64,000 nucleotides of DNA from JAITMY01 sp031553765 (lineage in GTDB: Bacteria > Bacteroidota > Bacteroidia > Bacteroidales > UBA932). Position 1 is the stretch's first letter. Each line of letters starts with the position of its first letter. Below are positions 41,877 to 50,128 of the stretch, piece after piece. The notes under the pieces were generated by a model. It saw only the letters and a list, made by a program, of their open reading frames with translations, had not been told where the DNA came from and did no database searches. The position numbers and the translations under genes were made by a program. Where the stretch lies: NCBI GenBank assembly GCA_031553765.1, contig JAVBKY010000009.1, positions 169,179-233,178 of the forward strand, in the 5' to 3' direction.

Positions 41877-42749
41877 ATGGAAGCCAAACGCTCTTTTTTG
41901 CACAAAAAAACAATGCTGCGCTGCGGCGAGCACCTGCTCGATCTCTCTACGCCGCTTGTAATGGGCATTCTCAACATCACTCCTGATTCGTTCTATGCCA
42001 ATAGCCGTGCCACCTCAGCGGATGTGGTTGCTGCGCGCGTGCACCGAATGCTAAGCGAGGGGGCCGCCATTATTGACGTCGGCGCATACTCTTCACGTCC
42101 CGGAGCCGCAGATGTGTCGCAGGGTGAGGAGTTGCACCGCCTTTGCTTCGCGCTGGATATTATTCGCGGAAAATTTCCACAGGCTGTGGTTTCCATTGAT
42201 ACCTTTAGAGCAGAGGTGGTAAAGGAGGTGGTGAAGCAGTTTGGTGCGGTAATGGTAAACGATATTTCGGGTGGTGAGGCAGATGAGGATATGTATGCAG
42301 TTGTTGCAAAGTTGGATGTGCCGTACGCAGCTATGCATATGCGTGGTACGCCACAAACCATGCAGCAGCATGCGCAGTATGCCAATGTAGCAGCCGATGT
42401 TATTCACTCGCTTGCGCAAAAAGTGAATACCTTGCATGCCATCGGGGTAAGCGACGTGATAGTTGACCCCGGCTTCGGCTTTGCCAAAACGATAGAGCAA
42501 AATTTTGAGCTGCTGTCGCGGCTGGAGGATTTTAAAATTTTTGAATTACCTTTGCTTGTAGGCCTTTCGCGTAAGTCGATGGTGTGCCGTACGCTGGGCG
42601 TAAAAGCAAGCGAGGCGCTCAATGGTACTACGGTACTAAATACGTTGGCCTTGGAGCGAGGCGCTGATATCCTACGCGTGCATGATGTGAAGGAAGCCGT
42701 AGAAACGGTCAAAATTCTCAATTCTCAACTCTCAACTTTCAATTTGTAG
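41877..42749 (+). CDS. folP: dihydropteroate synthase with repeat-derived C-terminus
   Basis: Condenses para-aminobenzoate with the pterin diphosphate in folate synthesis; the target of sulfonamides. From the ATG at 41877 the protein is 290 residues. Motifs are MGILNITPDSFY (about 28-39), GAAIIDVGAYSSRPGA (about 63-78), VVSIDTFRAEV, VNDISGG, and LVGLSRKSMV near the C-terminus. The last 11 residues (ILNSQLSTFNL) are encoded by a CTCAATTCTCAACT oligomer array identical in kind to intergenic repeats elsewhere, so the gene end has been extended by a repeat. cdaA starts 1 bp after the stop. Confidence 0.95.
   Translation: MEAKRSFLHKKTMLRCGEHLLDLSTPLVMGILNITPDSFYANSRATSADVVAARVHRMLSEGAAIIDVGAYSSRPGAADVSQGEELHRLCFALDIIRGKFPQAVVSIDTFRAEVVKEVVKQFGAVMVNDISGGEADEDMYAVVAKLDVPYAAMHMRGTPQTMQQHAQYANVAADVIHSLAQKVNTLHAIGVSDVIVDPGFGFAKTIEQNFELLSRLEDFKIFELPLLVGLSRKSMVCRTLGVKASEALNGTTVLNTLALERGADILRVHDVKEAVETVKILNSQLSTFNL
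42714..42746. repeat. CTCAATTCTCAACT oligomer array inside the end of folP
   Basis: Successive words TTCTCAA, TTCTCAA, CTCTCAA, CTTTCAA. The same words in reverse orientation lie at 60797-60826 (before tnaA), and a looser form at 47936-47972. Confidence 0.75.
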
Positions 42750-42750
42750 T

Positions 42751-43527
42751 ATGTTTTTCGATATTCGTATTCTTGATATTCTCGACTGGTTGCTGGTAGC
42801 ATTTTTATTTTACCAGCTATACAAGCTTATCCGTGGCACGGTAGCGCTCAATATTTTCTTTGGTATTTTTTCGTTATACTTGTTGTGGATTGTGGTTAAG
42901 GCGCTCAACATGGAGTTGCTTAGCGCCATACTAGGGCAAGTGCTGGGGGTAGGGGTTTTGGCGCTGTTTATAGTGTTTCAACCCGAAATTCGCAAGTTTT
43001 TGCTCATGCTTGGTACGCAGTATCTGTCTCACCGAAAACTTTCCTTTCGTTCGCTATTTTTCAAAAAGAAGGACAAGCGTAAAAGTGAGGTGGATATTGA
43101 TGCTGTTGTGAAAGCAGCGCGTAATATGTCCGATAGTAAAACCGGCGCGCTCATTGTTATTCAGCGTAAGACGTCGCTGCTACCCTACGAGGAAACAGGT
43201 GACATAATTAATGCGCAAACCAGCAACCGCCTTATCGAAAATATCTTTTTTAAAAATACGCCTTTGCACGACGGTGCGCTTATTATTGTGCGCAACCAAA
43301 TTCGTGCAGCACGCTGCGTTCTACCCTCGACCGAAAATACTAACTTGCCTCCACAGTACGGTATGCGACACCGCGCTGCGCTTGGCATTACTGAAAATAG
43401 TGATGCTGTAGTGGTGGTGGTGAGTGAGGAAACAGGCGGCATTTCGTTTGTGGAGGCAGGCAGCATAAAATCCAACATTACTTCTATTGAGTTGAGGCAG
43501 CTGCTTGAAGACGCGCTCAACGGCTGA
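42751..43527 (+). CDS. cdaA: diadenylate cyclase (c-di-AMP synthase, CdaA type)
   Basis: Makes the second messenger c-di-AMP from two ATP at the inner membrane. The 258 residues have three N-terminal hydrophobic helices (about 10-78), a coiled linker, then the DAC domain. Signature motifs are DGA at 174-176 (PLHDGALIIV) and RHR at 206-208 (GMRHRAALG). The overall length is the CdaA norm. It follows folP by 1 bp and is probably cotranscribed. A Kup potassium transporter, a known c-di-AMP target class in other phyla, is encoded at 55 kb; a functional link here is only suggestive. No phosphodiesterase gene is in the window. Confidence 0.96.
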   Translation: MFFDIRILDILDWLLVAFLFYQLYKLIRGTVALNIFFGIFSLYLLWIVVKALNMELLSAILGQVLGVGVLALFIVFQPEIRKFLLMLGTQYLSHRKLSFRSLFFKKKDKRKSEVDIDAVVKAARNMSDSKTGALIVIQRKTSLLPYEETGDIINAQTSNRLIENIFFKNTPLHDGALIIVRNQIRAARCVLPSTENTNLPPQYGMRHRAALGITENSDAVVVVVSEETGGISFVEAGSIKSNITSIELRQLLEDALNG

Positions 43528-43550
43528 TTTTTGTTAAGTATTAAAGTGTA

Positions 43551-43599
43551 ATTGGGGTGAAACCATGTGTAAATCTATGGTTTCGCCCCAATTTTTTTT
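43551..43599 (+). terminator. intrinsic terminator after cdaA
   Basis: A 16-bp stem (ATTGGGGTGAAACCAT at 43551-43566 with its complement at 43577-43592, one G-U), 10-nt loop, then an eight-T run. Confidence 0.9.
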
Positions 43600-43610
43600 G
43601 TTAAAATGCA

Positions 43611-43639
43611 TTGCGACTTACACTTTATTACTATATTTG
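43611..43639 (+). promoter_or_regulatory. promoter of the AsnC/Lrp gene
   Basis: TATATTTG (43632-43639) is a perfect TAnnTTTG -7 box, with TTG (43611-43613) at an 18-bp spacing as a -33 match. The ATG is 22 bp downstream. Confidence 0.65.
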
Positions 43640-43660
43640 CAGAAATAAACACCTCTAACC

Positions 43661-44149
43661 ATGTCAGACCAACGAGTACACATTGATAGCATTGACCTTA
43701 AAATTTTGACAATGCTCATAAAAAACGCACGTACGCCGTTTTTGGAGATCGCACGCGAGTGTGGAATTTCAGGTGCGGCAGTACACCAACGCGTGAAAAA
43801 GTTGGAGGAATCGGGTGTAATAGTGGGCTCGCGTATGATAGTGCGTCCGCGTGCGCTGGGGCTTGATATTTGCGCATTTGTAAATGTGAAGTTATCTGCG
43901 CCCAATGTGTGTAATGATGCTATAGAAGAGTTGAAAAAAATGCCCGAGCTGGTGGAATGCCATTTTATAGCAGGACCATACTCGCTATTACTTAAGGTTT
44001 ACTGTCACAACAACGAGCACCTGATGGATGTGTTGGTAAATCAAATCCCACACGTTGTGGGTGTTTCAGATACCTCCTCATTTATTTCGCTGGAGCAGGT
44101 TATCAGCCGTGAACCTCATTTGAAAATGTCAGCACGCAAAAGGCCGTAA
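43661..44149 (+). CDS. Lrp/AsnC family transcriptional regulator
   Basis: A 162-residue leucine-responsive-type regulator. The N-terminal winged helix-turn-helix spans about residues 5-60 (IDLKILTMLIKNARTPFLEIA, with the recognition helix in GISGAAVHQRVKKLEESG, split). The C-terminal RAM ligand-binding domain follows (LGLDICAFVNVKLS, HFIAGPYSLLLKVYC). These proteins usually bind amino acids and control amino-acid metabolism genes. It stands alone between two terminators with its own promoter, so its targets cannot be named; self-regulation is common in the family. Confidence 0.93.
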   Translation: MSDQRVHIDSIDLKILTMLIKNARTPFLEIARECGISGAAVHQRVKKLEESGVIVGSRMIVRPRALGLDICAFVNVKLSAPNVCNDAIEELKKMPELVECHFIAGPYSLLLKVYCHNNEHLMDVLVNQIPHVVGVSDTSSFISLEQVISREPHLKMSARKRP

Positions 44150-44169
44150 GCCTTTGTGATAATAATCCT

Positions 44170-44215
44170 CAAATAAAAACTCCGCTGTTACTTTTAACGG
44201 CGGAGTTTTTATTTG
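44170..44215. terminator. bidirectional intrinsic terminator
   Basis: A perfect 16-bp stem: CAAATAAAAACTCCGC at 44170-44185 with GCGGAGTTTTTATTTG at 44200-44215 and a 14-nt loop. It lies between the convergent AsnC/Lrp and methyltransferase genes. Confidence 0.88.
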
Positions 44216-44242
44216 GTCATTGCGGGCTTTATCCGCAGTGAT
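44216..44242. repeat. fragment of the GTCATTGCGGG repeat (family C)
   Basis: GTCATTGCGGGCTTTATCCGCAGTGAT is close to the first 25 bp of the copy at 26771 and forms a small hairpin. It ends just before the stop of the methyltransferase gene. Confidence 0.55.
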
Positions 44243-44248
44243 GTGCTA

Positions 44249-45430
44249 CTACGATACCTTCTTCAGCAGCTGGCGCGCGAAGAAGTGTACCACATCTACG
44301 TTAACCGAGTTGCCCAGCTGCTTGTAGGCAATGCGGTCGTTGGGATGCAGCTTGTACGTGTCGGGGAAGCTTTGCAGACGTGCTGTTTCGCGTGGAGTAA
44401 GGCGGCGGCGTAGTTTGCCAACAATAGATGTTTGCGTAATAGCTACTAGCGCGGGGAAGTAGGTGGGCTTCTTTACGCGTACTCCCGATGGACGGAACTG
44501 TAAGATGTGCTCCCACATGTCGGGCTTTGCACTCTCTCCTGCCTGCCATTCCAACTTTGCCTTCGAGCCGTTGAACGATTCACACTTGGCGCACTTTTTT
44601 AGCCATGCGTCAATGAACTTCCGGTTTTGCTCGTACAGCGCGCGATTGCGTGTTATAATGCTACGCTTCCAGTCGGGCAAGTTTTCTATGTTGGCCTTGC
44701 GGTGCGCTTCGGTAAACTCTTCCGTCCATACAGGGAAGGCGGGTAGGGGAGTACCAATGCCTTGTATAAAATCATTCCACAAGTCGAGTACTTGCATTTC
44801 TTTATCATTAAGCGTGTAGCGAGAAATGTTGGGAACCTTGCTATCGTTCTTTATAAGTATCTCGTCGGCGTGACACTCGGGCTTGCTTGCAGGCGTTTTT
44901 ATTTGCAGGTTGCGCTTGGCTACATCCTTGCGCTGGCAAAGTATAAATACGCGCTCCCGAAATTGCGGAATACCGAGCATGTGCGGGCTAAAAATAATAG
45001 GCTCCTCGGGGAAAACATAACCCAGTGCGCGTAGGTGTTCCTTCACCACGCGCCATGTGTTGCCATCGTCGTGCCCCACAAGGTTGCGCACATTCTCCAG
45101 CATTAGGTATGATGGGCGGTGCTGCTTTACAATACGCACAATATCGAAGAAAAGCGTGCCGCGCGGATCGGTCATGCCCTCGCGCTTGCCGGCTTTTGAA
45201 AATGCCTGACAAGGAAACCCTGCACAAAGTACGTCGTGCGCGGGGATATCTTTTTCGTCCACCTTGGTGATGTCGCCAACGGGTTCAAGCCCAAAATTTT
45301 CTTTGTAAACCTTGCGGCAGTCGGGGTCAATATCCGAAGCAAACACGCACTCGCCGCCCAATTTCGAAAGGGCTACGTGAAAGCCCCCCAGACCGCAAAA
45401 CAGGTCAATGAATTTGAATTTTTTCTGCAT
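44249..45430 (-). CDS. DNA (cytosine-5-)-methyltransferase, orphan
   Basis: A 393-residue C5-cytosine methyltransferase with all the main motifs: I DLFCGLGGFHVAL (9-21), IV GFPCQAFSKAG (71-81, catalytic C74), VI LENVRNLVGH (111-120), VIII QFRERVFILCQR, a variable target-recognition region of about 120 residues, and X KQLGNSVNVDVVHFF. It methylates cytosine in a sequence that cannot be told from here. No restriction endonuclease or Vsr gene is nearby, so it looks solitary. It begins 8 bp after ispD on the same strand, an unusual neighbour for a restriction-modification component. Confidence 0.94.
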   Translation of the reverse strand: MQKKFKFIDLFCGLGGFHVALSKLGGECVFASDIDPDCRKVYKENFGLEPVGDITKVDEKDIPAHDVLCAGFPCQAFSKAGKREGMTDPRGTLFFDIVRIVKQHRPSYLMLENVRNLVGHDDGNTWRVVKEHLRALGYVFPEEPIIFSPHMLGIPQFRERVFILCQRKDVAKRNLQIKTPASKPECHADEILIKNDSKVPNISRYTLNDKEMQVLDLWNDFIQGIGTPLPAFPVWTEEFTEAHRKANIENLPDWKRSIITRNRALYEQNRKFIDAWLKKCAKCESFNGSKAKLEWQAGESAKPDMWEHILQFRPSGVRVKKPTYFPALVAITQTSIVGKLRRRLTPRETARLQSFPDTYKLHPNDRIAYKQLGNSVNVDVVHFFARQLLKKVS

Positions 45431-45438
45431 ATATCTTG

Positions 45439-46110
45439 TTATTTATTTTTCATCATTGCTTCCGCAAAAATCAAATCGGCGGGAGTGGTTATTTTTATAT
45501 TTTCTACGTTACCTTGTATCAGCGATACTTTATATCCAGCGCTTTCTACTACTGATGCGTCATCGGTAAAGGTGCTGCGGTACTCCTGCTCGTACGCTTT
45601 GCACAAAATGGTGAGGCTGAAAACCTGCGGCGTTTGTACGGCGCAAAAGTCTTCGCGATGTACGGATATGCTACCTTCTGCTGTTTTTTGCCTGATGGAG
45701 TCGTTTAGCGCTACCACCGGAATGGCGGCTCCGCTTCGTTCGGCTTTGTCAAAGCAGGCAGCAATAGTAGCGTGACTTACCAGCGGTCGAACACCATCAT
45801 GCACAGCAACTACCCCGTCACCACTGATAGTGCTTAGCGCATTTTTTACGGACTGAAAGCGCGTTTCTCCGCCTTGTACAACCGTGTGCGGTATGGCTAT
45901 CGTGTATTTTCTAACAATTTCACTCCATTCCTCTATGGCAGTCTGAGGCAGGGCTAAAACAATGTTTATATCCTTACTAAAGGCGTAAAATTGCTCTAGC
46001 GTGTGCAGTAAAACGGGCTTTCCATTGAGCAGCAAGAATTGCTTAGGGGTGGCGCTGCCCATGCGTGTTCCGCTTCCTCCAGCTACTAGTATGAGATGTT
46101 TTTTTGTCAA
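45439..46110 (-). CDS. ispD: 2-C-methyl-D-erythritol 4-phosphate cytidylyltransferase
   Basis: Third step of the MEP isoprenoid pathway, using CTP. The 223 residues match the family. The nucleotide loop VAGGSGTRMGSATPKQF lies at residues 9-25, and VHDGVRPLVSH (about 105-115) and the C-terminal QTPQVFSL and TDDASVVE motifs follow. The ATG ends at 46110. It heads a two-gene unit with the orphan methyltransferase and is divergent from dnaB across 264 bp. Confidence 0.95.
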   Translation of the reverse strand: MTKKHLILVAGGSGTRMGSATPKQFLLLNGKPVLLHTLEQFYAFSKDINIVLALPQTAIEEWSEIVRKYTIAIPHTVVQGGETRFQSVKNALSTISGDGVVAVHDGVRPLVSHATIAACFDKAERSGAAIPVVALNDSIRQKTAEGSISVHREDFCAVQTPQVFSLTILCKAYEQEYRSTFTDDASVVESAGYKVSLIQGNVENIKITTPADLIFAEAMMKNK

Positions 46111-46374
46111 AATACTTCAAATTACACATGCAGTTGCTGTTGTATATTTGATTAACTACACGGTAAAAAACAGCTAACAAGTTTTCAACAACTATATTAA
46201 CAACAAAAATACTAAAAAGAGCTTATTTAACAAATAGTTTTCAACATTTTTTAAACAACTTAATGTATGAAACTATAATAGGACGAATTGCAGGATTTTT
46301 GAGAAGGGTGGACTACCTTTGAAAATGGTTACAAAACTCATGGTGAATTATGTAACTTGTTTTAAAATAAGTAT
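46111..46374. other. AT-rich divergent gap upstream of dnaB
   Basis: 264 bp, strongly A-rich, no gene. Two exact copies of GTTTTCAACA lie at 46181-46190 and 46237-46246, in the same orientation and 56 bp apart. A -7 box TACCTTTG (46314-46321) lies 54 bp before the dnaB start. Confidence 0.6.
46314..46321 (+). promoter_or_regulatory. -7 promoter element of dnaB
   Basis: TACCTTTG, perfect TAnnTTTG. No TTTG at 19 bp; a TTG lies 23 bp upstream. Confidence 0.55.
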
Positions 46375-47931
46375 ATGGCAGATGATACAACGCCGCGCAG
46401 GCGTAAAAAACAGGAAGTAAACGTTGCTACTGTAGGTTTGGAGTTGGGAAAAGTTCCGCCACAGGCGCTTGACCTTGAGGCCGCCGTACTAGGTGCAGCC
46501 ATGCTTGAGCAGGATGCCGTGGTGGAGATAATGGATATTCTTAAGCCCGAAAGTTTTTACAAGGATGCCCACCAAAAAATATTTCGTGCCATATCTGCCC
46601 TTTCACGGAAGTTGGAACCTGTTGATATTTATACGGTTACGCAGGAACTTCGCAAGGAGGACTTGCTGGAGGAGGTGGGTGGAGCACAGTACCTATCGTC
46701 GCTTACGCTTAAGGTGGGTAGCGCGGCTAATATTGACTACCACGCCAAAATTATTGCGCAGAAGTATATTCAGCGTGAACTTATACGTATTTCAAGCGAA
46801 GTGCAGCGTCGCTCGTTTGATGACGCTACCGATGTGGAGGATTTGCTTGATTCGGCGCAGCAGGATATTCTTACGCTGGCCGAAGGTAACGTAAAGCGTG
46901 AAGCTGAACCTATTGCCAACGTGGTGGACAAGGTGATGCGTAACATTGAGGAGGCGGGCAAGCGTGAGGATGGTTTTAGCGGTGTGCCTACCGGATTTAC
47001 CGCGCTTGACAGGCTAACACAGGGTTGGCAACCCTCCGATTTGATTATTATCGCAGCACGTCCCGCCATGGGTAAAACGGCATTTGTGCTTACCATGGCA
47101 CGTAATATGGCCATTGACCACAATCGCCCTGTAGCGTTTTTCTCCCTTGAAATGTCGAGCGAGCAGCTGGTAACTCGTTTGTTTATGAGCGAGAGCGGAC
47201 TTAGCGGTGATAAGTTGCGTAGCGGAAAACTTGATGCTGACGAAATGCAGCAGCTGAGCCGTGGTATTAAGCCACTGTTGAGCGCTCCTATTTTTATTGA
47301 TGATACTCCTGGCTTGAGCATCTATGAGTTTCGCTCAAAGGTGCGCCGCCTATATATTACCCATCACATACAATGTATAGTGATTGACTACCTGCAGCTC
47401 ATGGCGGGACCTCCCGAAACGCGCGGCTTCCGTGAGCAGGAGGTGGCGGCTATTTCGCGTTCGCTAAAGGCTGTGGCAAAGGAGTTGAACATTCCTATTA
47501 TAGCACTGTCACAGCTGAATCGTGGTGTGGAAACTCGTTCGGGTAGTAACAAGCGCCCCGCGTTGAGCGATCTTCGTGAGTCGGGTGCTATTGAGCAGGA
47601 CGCTGATATTGTAGCCTTCATTCACCGTCCCGAGTACTACGGTATAACGGCGGATGAGGAGGGAAATAGCCTTATGGGTGTTACCGAATTTATAGTGGCC
47701 AAGCACCGTAACGGCGCGGTGGATGATATTAAGTTGAAGTTCCGTGCCGAGCAAGCTAAGTTTGTAAATTACGAGGATGAACCTCTTGAGAATCTTCCAT
47801 ACCCCCCGCAGCCTCAAGCGCAAATCATGGGTTCAAAAATGAATAAGGATGTGGAACCTGCTCCGCAAATGCCTGCTTCGGGTGGTGATTTTATTGGCGG
47901 AGGAATCAGCAGCGAGGACGCTCCTTTTTAA
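46375..47931 (+). CDS. dnaB: replicative DNA helicase
   Basis: Hexameric helicase that unwinds DNA at the replication fork. The 518 residues have a basic N-terminal extension (RRRKKQ), the N-terminal domain with PPQALDLEAAVLGAAM, and the RecA-like C-terminal domain: Walker A ARPAMGKTAF (about 225-234), Walker B CIVIDYLQLM, SQLNRGVETR and LSDLRESGAIEQDAD. No intein is present. The acidic/proline-rich tail (PYPPQPQAQ to SSEDAPF) is typical for Bacteroidota. Convergent with rlmN across a repeat-filled gap. Confidence 0.97.
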   Translation: MADDTTPRRRKKQEVNVATVGLELGKVPPQALDLEAAVLGAAMLEQDAVVEIMDILKPESFYKDAHQKIFRAISALSRKLEPVDIYTVTQELRKEDLLEEVGGAQYLSSLTLKVGSAANIDYHAKIIAQKYIQRELIRISSEVQRRSFDDATDVEDLLDSAQQDILTLAEGNVKREAEPIANVVDKVMRNIEEAGKREDGFSGVPTGFTALDRLTQGWQPSDLIIIAARPAMGKTAFVLTMARNMAIDHNRPVAFFSLEMSSEQLVTRLFMSESGLSGDKLRSGKLDADEMQQLSRGIKPLLSAPIFIDDTPGLSIYEFRSKVRRLYITHHIQCIVIDYLQLMAGPPETRGFREQEVAAISRSLKAVAKELNIPIIALSQLNRGVETRSGSNKRPALSDLRESGAIEQDADIVAFIHRPEYYGITADEEGNSLMGVTEFIVAKHRNGAVDDIKLKFRAEQAKFVNYEDEPLENLPYPPQPQAQIMGSKMNKDVEPAPQMPASGGDFIGGGISSEDAPF

Positions 47932-47935
47932 TGGA

Positions 47936-47972
47936 CAATTGACAACGGATAATTGAAAATGAGAATTAGAAT
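47936..47972. repeat. degenerate AATTGAnAA oligomer array after dnaB
   Basis: AATTGACAA, AATTGAAAA, GAGAATTAG and GAATT words in tandem directly after the dnaB stop, related to the arrays at 42714 and 60797. Confidence 0.5.
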
Positions 47973-48034
47973 TAGCGTAAGAGTAGTAATATTCTTGCGC
48001 TAATTTATTTTGTAGATGGTAAGCCTTGTTTATA

Positions 48035-48067
48035 GACCCTAACAGGGTTTGAGACCCTGTTAGGGTT
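48035..48067. repeat. palindromic repeat (family A, copy 4)
   Basis: ACCCTAACAGGGT (48036-48048) and ACCCTGTTAGGGT (48054-48066), perfect arms, loop TTGAG. In the convergent dnaB-rlmN gap, inverted relative to the loop sequence of copies 1 and 2. Confidence 0.9.
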
Positions 48068-48090
48068 AGTCCACAATGACGTTTCGAGCC

Positions 48091-48120
48091 ACGTCATTGC
48101 GAGGAGGAACGACGAAGCAA
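48091..48120. repeat. half copy of the GTCATTGCGAGG repeat (family C)
   Basis: ACGTCATTGCGAGGAGGAAC followed by GACGAAGCAA equals the left arm of the 98-bp element at 32487. The right arm is absent, and the sequence passes into the 3' end of rlmN 22 bp later. Confidence 0.75.
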
Positions 48121-48142
48121 CCGGAGCTCGACGAGGCCAATC

Positions 48143-49180
48143 TTAATCCCTATCTCTCTTTTTGCTTGTCGAAAGCATTCCACATGCAGCCATAATATCC
48201 TCACCACGCGAAGAACGAATAGTGGTGTTGACGCCTTTTTGCAACAGCATATCCTTGAACTTTTCTACTACAGGCATGGCGGAGCCTTTTAGCGGGCTGT
48301 CGGGTATTTGGTGAAAGCGGATGAGGTTCATGCGGCACTCAAAGTCGCCCAACATTCGTGCCAGTGCGGCAGCATGTCCCGGCGTATCGTTTACTCCTGC
48401 AAACATAATGTATTCGAAGCTTGCTCGACGTTGCCCCGTCCAATCGTACTGACGAATGAGGTCAACCGTTTCGGCAATGGGGTAGGCCTTTTGCATGGGC
48501 ATCAGCTGGCGACGCTCATCGTCAAAAGGTGAGTGCAGGCTTACGGCAAGGTGGCACTTGCTCTCATCCAAAAAGCGCTTGAGTGCGGGCGTTACGCCAA
48601 TGGTAGAAACGGTAACGCGGGTAGGCGACCACGCCATACCCCACGGCGCGGTGATAACTTCGAGCGCGCGAAGCAGATTGTCGAGGTTATCCATAGGCTC
48701 GCCCATGCCCATAAACACAAGGTTGCTCAGCTGCGCGCTTTCGCGTACGCTAAATATTTGGTTAATGATTTCGGCGGTGGTAAGGTTTTGCAAAAAGCCC
48801 ATACGTGCCGTCATGCAAAACGTGCAGCCCATTTTACAACCTGCTTGCGACGATACGCAGAGCGTAACCCTATCGCCGTCGGGTATGGACACCGACTCTA
48901 TGCAGGAATGTTTTCCGCCTTCTACCTCAAAAAGATATTTACGTGTACCATCTTTTGATGTTTGCACGTTGGCGGGAGCGTTCAGTCCTATGCAGTATTG
49001 CTGTGCCAGTAGCTCGCGGTGCTTGGCGGAGAGGTTGCTCATGTCGGCAATATCGGCAATGCGTTTTTTGTAAAGCCAATCCGCCATTTGCTTTGCAGCG
49101 AAACGAGGCATACCGACTTCGGCTGCCACCTGCTCCAATTCAGCAAGCGTTTTACCTATAAGGGGGAGTTTTGCTTCCAT
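48143..49180 (-). CDS. rlmN: 23S rRNA (adenine-C2)-methyltransferase
   Basis: Radical-SAM enzyme that methylates A2503 of 23S rRNA and A37 of some tRNAs. From the ATG at 49180 the protein is 345 residues; the long in-frame upstream stretch crosses promoter sequence and is not coding. The cluster cysteines are C115, C119 and C122 in AGCKMGCTFCMTA, and the methyl-carrying C-terminal cysteine is C333 in MAACGMLS. NLVFMGMGEPMDN and VSTIGVTPAL are typical. A -7 box lies just upstream on the minus strand at 49190-49197. Confidence 0.95.
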   Translation of the reverse strand: MEAKLPLIGKTLAELEQVAAEVGMPRFAAKQMADWLYKKRIADIADMSNLSAKHRELLAQQYCIGLNAPANVQTSKDGTRKYLFEVEGGKHSCIESVSIPDGDRVTLCVSSQAGCKMGCTFCMTARMGFLQNLTTAEIINQIFSVRESAQLSNLVFMGMGEPMDNLDNLLRALEVITAPWGMAWSPTRVTVSTIGVTPALKRFLDESKCHLAVSLHSPFDDERRQLMPMQKAYPIAETVDLIRQYDWTGQRRASFEYIMFAGVNDTPGHAAALARMLGDFECRMNLIRFHQIPDSPLKGSAMPVVEKFKDMLLQKGVNTTIRSSRGEDIMAACGMLSTSKKRDRD

Positions 49181-49189
49181 TTGGTAGTA

Positions 49190-49197
49190 CAAAAGTA
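49190..49197 (-). promoter_or_regulatory. -7 promoter element of rlmN
   Basis: Read on the minus strand it is TACTTTTG (TAnnTTTG), 9 bp before the rlmN ATG. It lies inside the in-frame upstream extension, which supports the start at 49180. Confidence 0.5.
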
Positions 49198-49219
49198 CAA
49201 AACAATGGACAATTCGGCG

Positions 49220-49241
49220 TATCGGATACAATAATCCGATA
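49220..49241. promoter_or_regulatory. palindrome TATCGGAT-N6-ATCCGATA, possible operator
   Basis: Perfect 8-bp arms (49220-49227 and 49234-49241) with a 6-bp spacer, in the divergent gap between rlmN and the SDR-AraC pair. It could be the site of the adjacent AraC-type regulator or another repressor. Only one copy is seen. Confidence 0.45.
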
Positions 49242-49303
49242 TTTGGACACTTTTCAGCAGGCAATCCGCCATAGTTTTGCACTATAATTTTAAACAATAA
49301 AAA

Positions 49304-50098
49304 ATGAAAACAGTTTTGATTACAGGTGCATCGGGTGGAATTGGCGAGGCCTTTGCCAATAAGCTGGCCGAAAGAAAACATAACCTCTTGCTTGTGGCTC
49401 GCAATGCAGAGAAATTGGAAAAGCAATGTAAACAACTTGCCAATAAGTTTGGTATAGATGCGCAATTTATTGCAGCCGACTTAGCAAAATCGGGAGTAGC
49501 CGAACAGGTTTTTGCCGAAACACAACGGCGTGGGCTGGAGGTAGAAATGCTTATTAATAATGCGGGAGTTGGTTCGGGTGGCGCGTTGACGGATATAGCA
49601 TTGAAATCAGAGCTGGATATGCTACAGCTGAATATCTCCTCATTGGTGGCTCTAACACATTTGTTTCTACCTCAAATGCAACAACGGAAAAGAGGAACTG
49701 TTATCAACGTTGCATCTGTGGCAGGATTTATGCCTATACCTTACATGGCAACTTATGCCGCAAGCAAAATGTTTGTGCGTTCGTTTACCGAGGCCATTAC
49801 CGAGGAGTGTAAGCCGCATAATGTTCATGTAATGCTGCTGATTCCGGGATTAACTCGAACCAACTTTAACCATGCTTCGGGCATTGAAGGCGTAAGGCCA
49901 AATGTAGAGTACAATAAAGCCTCTACGCAGAGTCCCGAGCAAGTGGTGGACGAGGCGTTGAGGGCCTTGGATAAATGGAAACATTTTGTTGTTTCTGGCA
50001 GTCGCAACAGGTTCTCTACAAGAGCGGTGGCGCTGGTTCCTAATGTTTTGATTGTTAAAATGTATGCGAAGTCATTTCTTAGAAAGAAAAAGATATAA
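49304..50098 (+). CDS. short-chain dehydrogenase/reductase
   Basis: A 264-residue classical SDR of unknown substrate. The cofactor loop TGASGGIGEAFA lies at residues 7-18, AADL contributes to cofactor binding, INNAGVGSGG is the NNAG motif (about 86-95), and the catalytic set is S in NVASVAGF with YAASK (about 148-152). The C-terminus ends in a hydrophobic then basic segment (SFLRKKKI), suggesting loose membrane contact. It resembles DltE/YdfG-like or fatty-acyl-CoA-reductase-type SDRs. The AraC-type regulator gene follows after 30 bp, probably controlling it. Confidence 0.88.
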   Translation: MKTVLITGASGGIGEAFANKLAERKHNLLLVARNAEKLEKQCKQLANKFGIDAQFIAADLAKSGVAEQVFAETQRRGLEVEMLINNAGVGSGGALTDIALKSELDMLQLNISSLVALTHLFLPQMQQRKRGTVINVASVAGFMPIPYMATYAASKMFVRSFTEAITEECKPHNVHVMLLIPGLTRTNFNHASGIEGVRPNVEYNKASTQSPEQVVDEALRALDKWKHFVVSGSRNRFSTRAVALVPNVLIVKMYAKSFLRKKKI

Positions 50099-50128
50099 TT
50101 TGTATCTTTATCAAACAAAAACAAGGTA

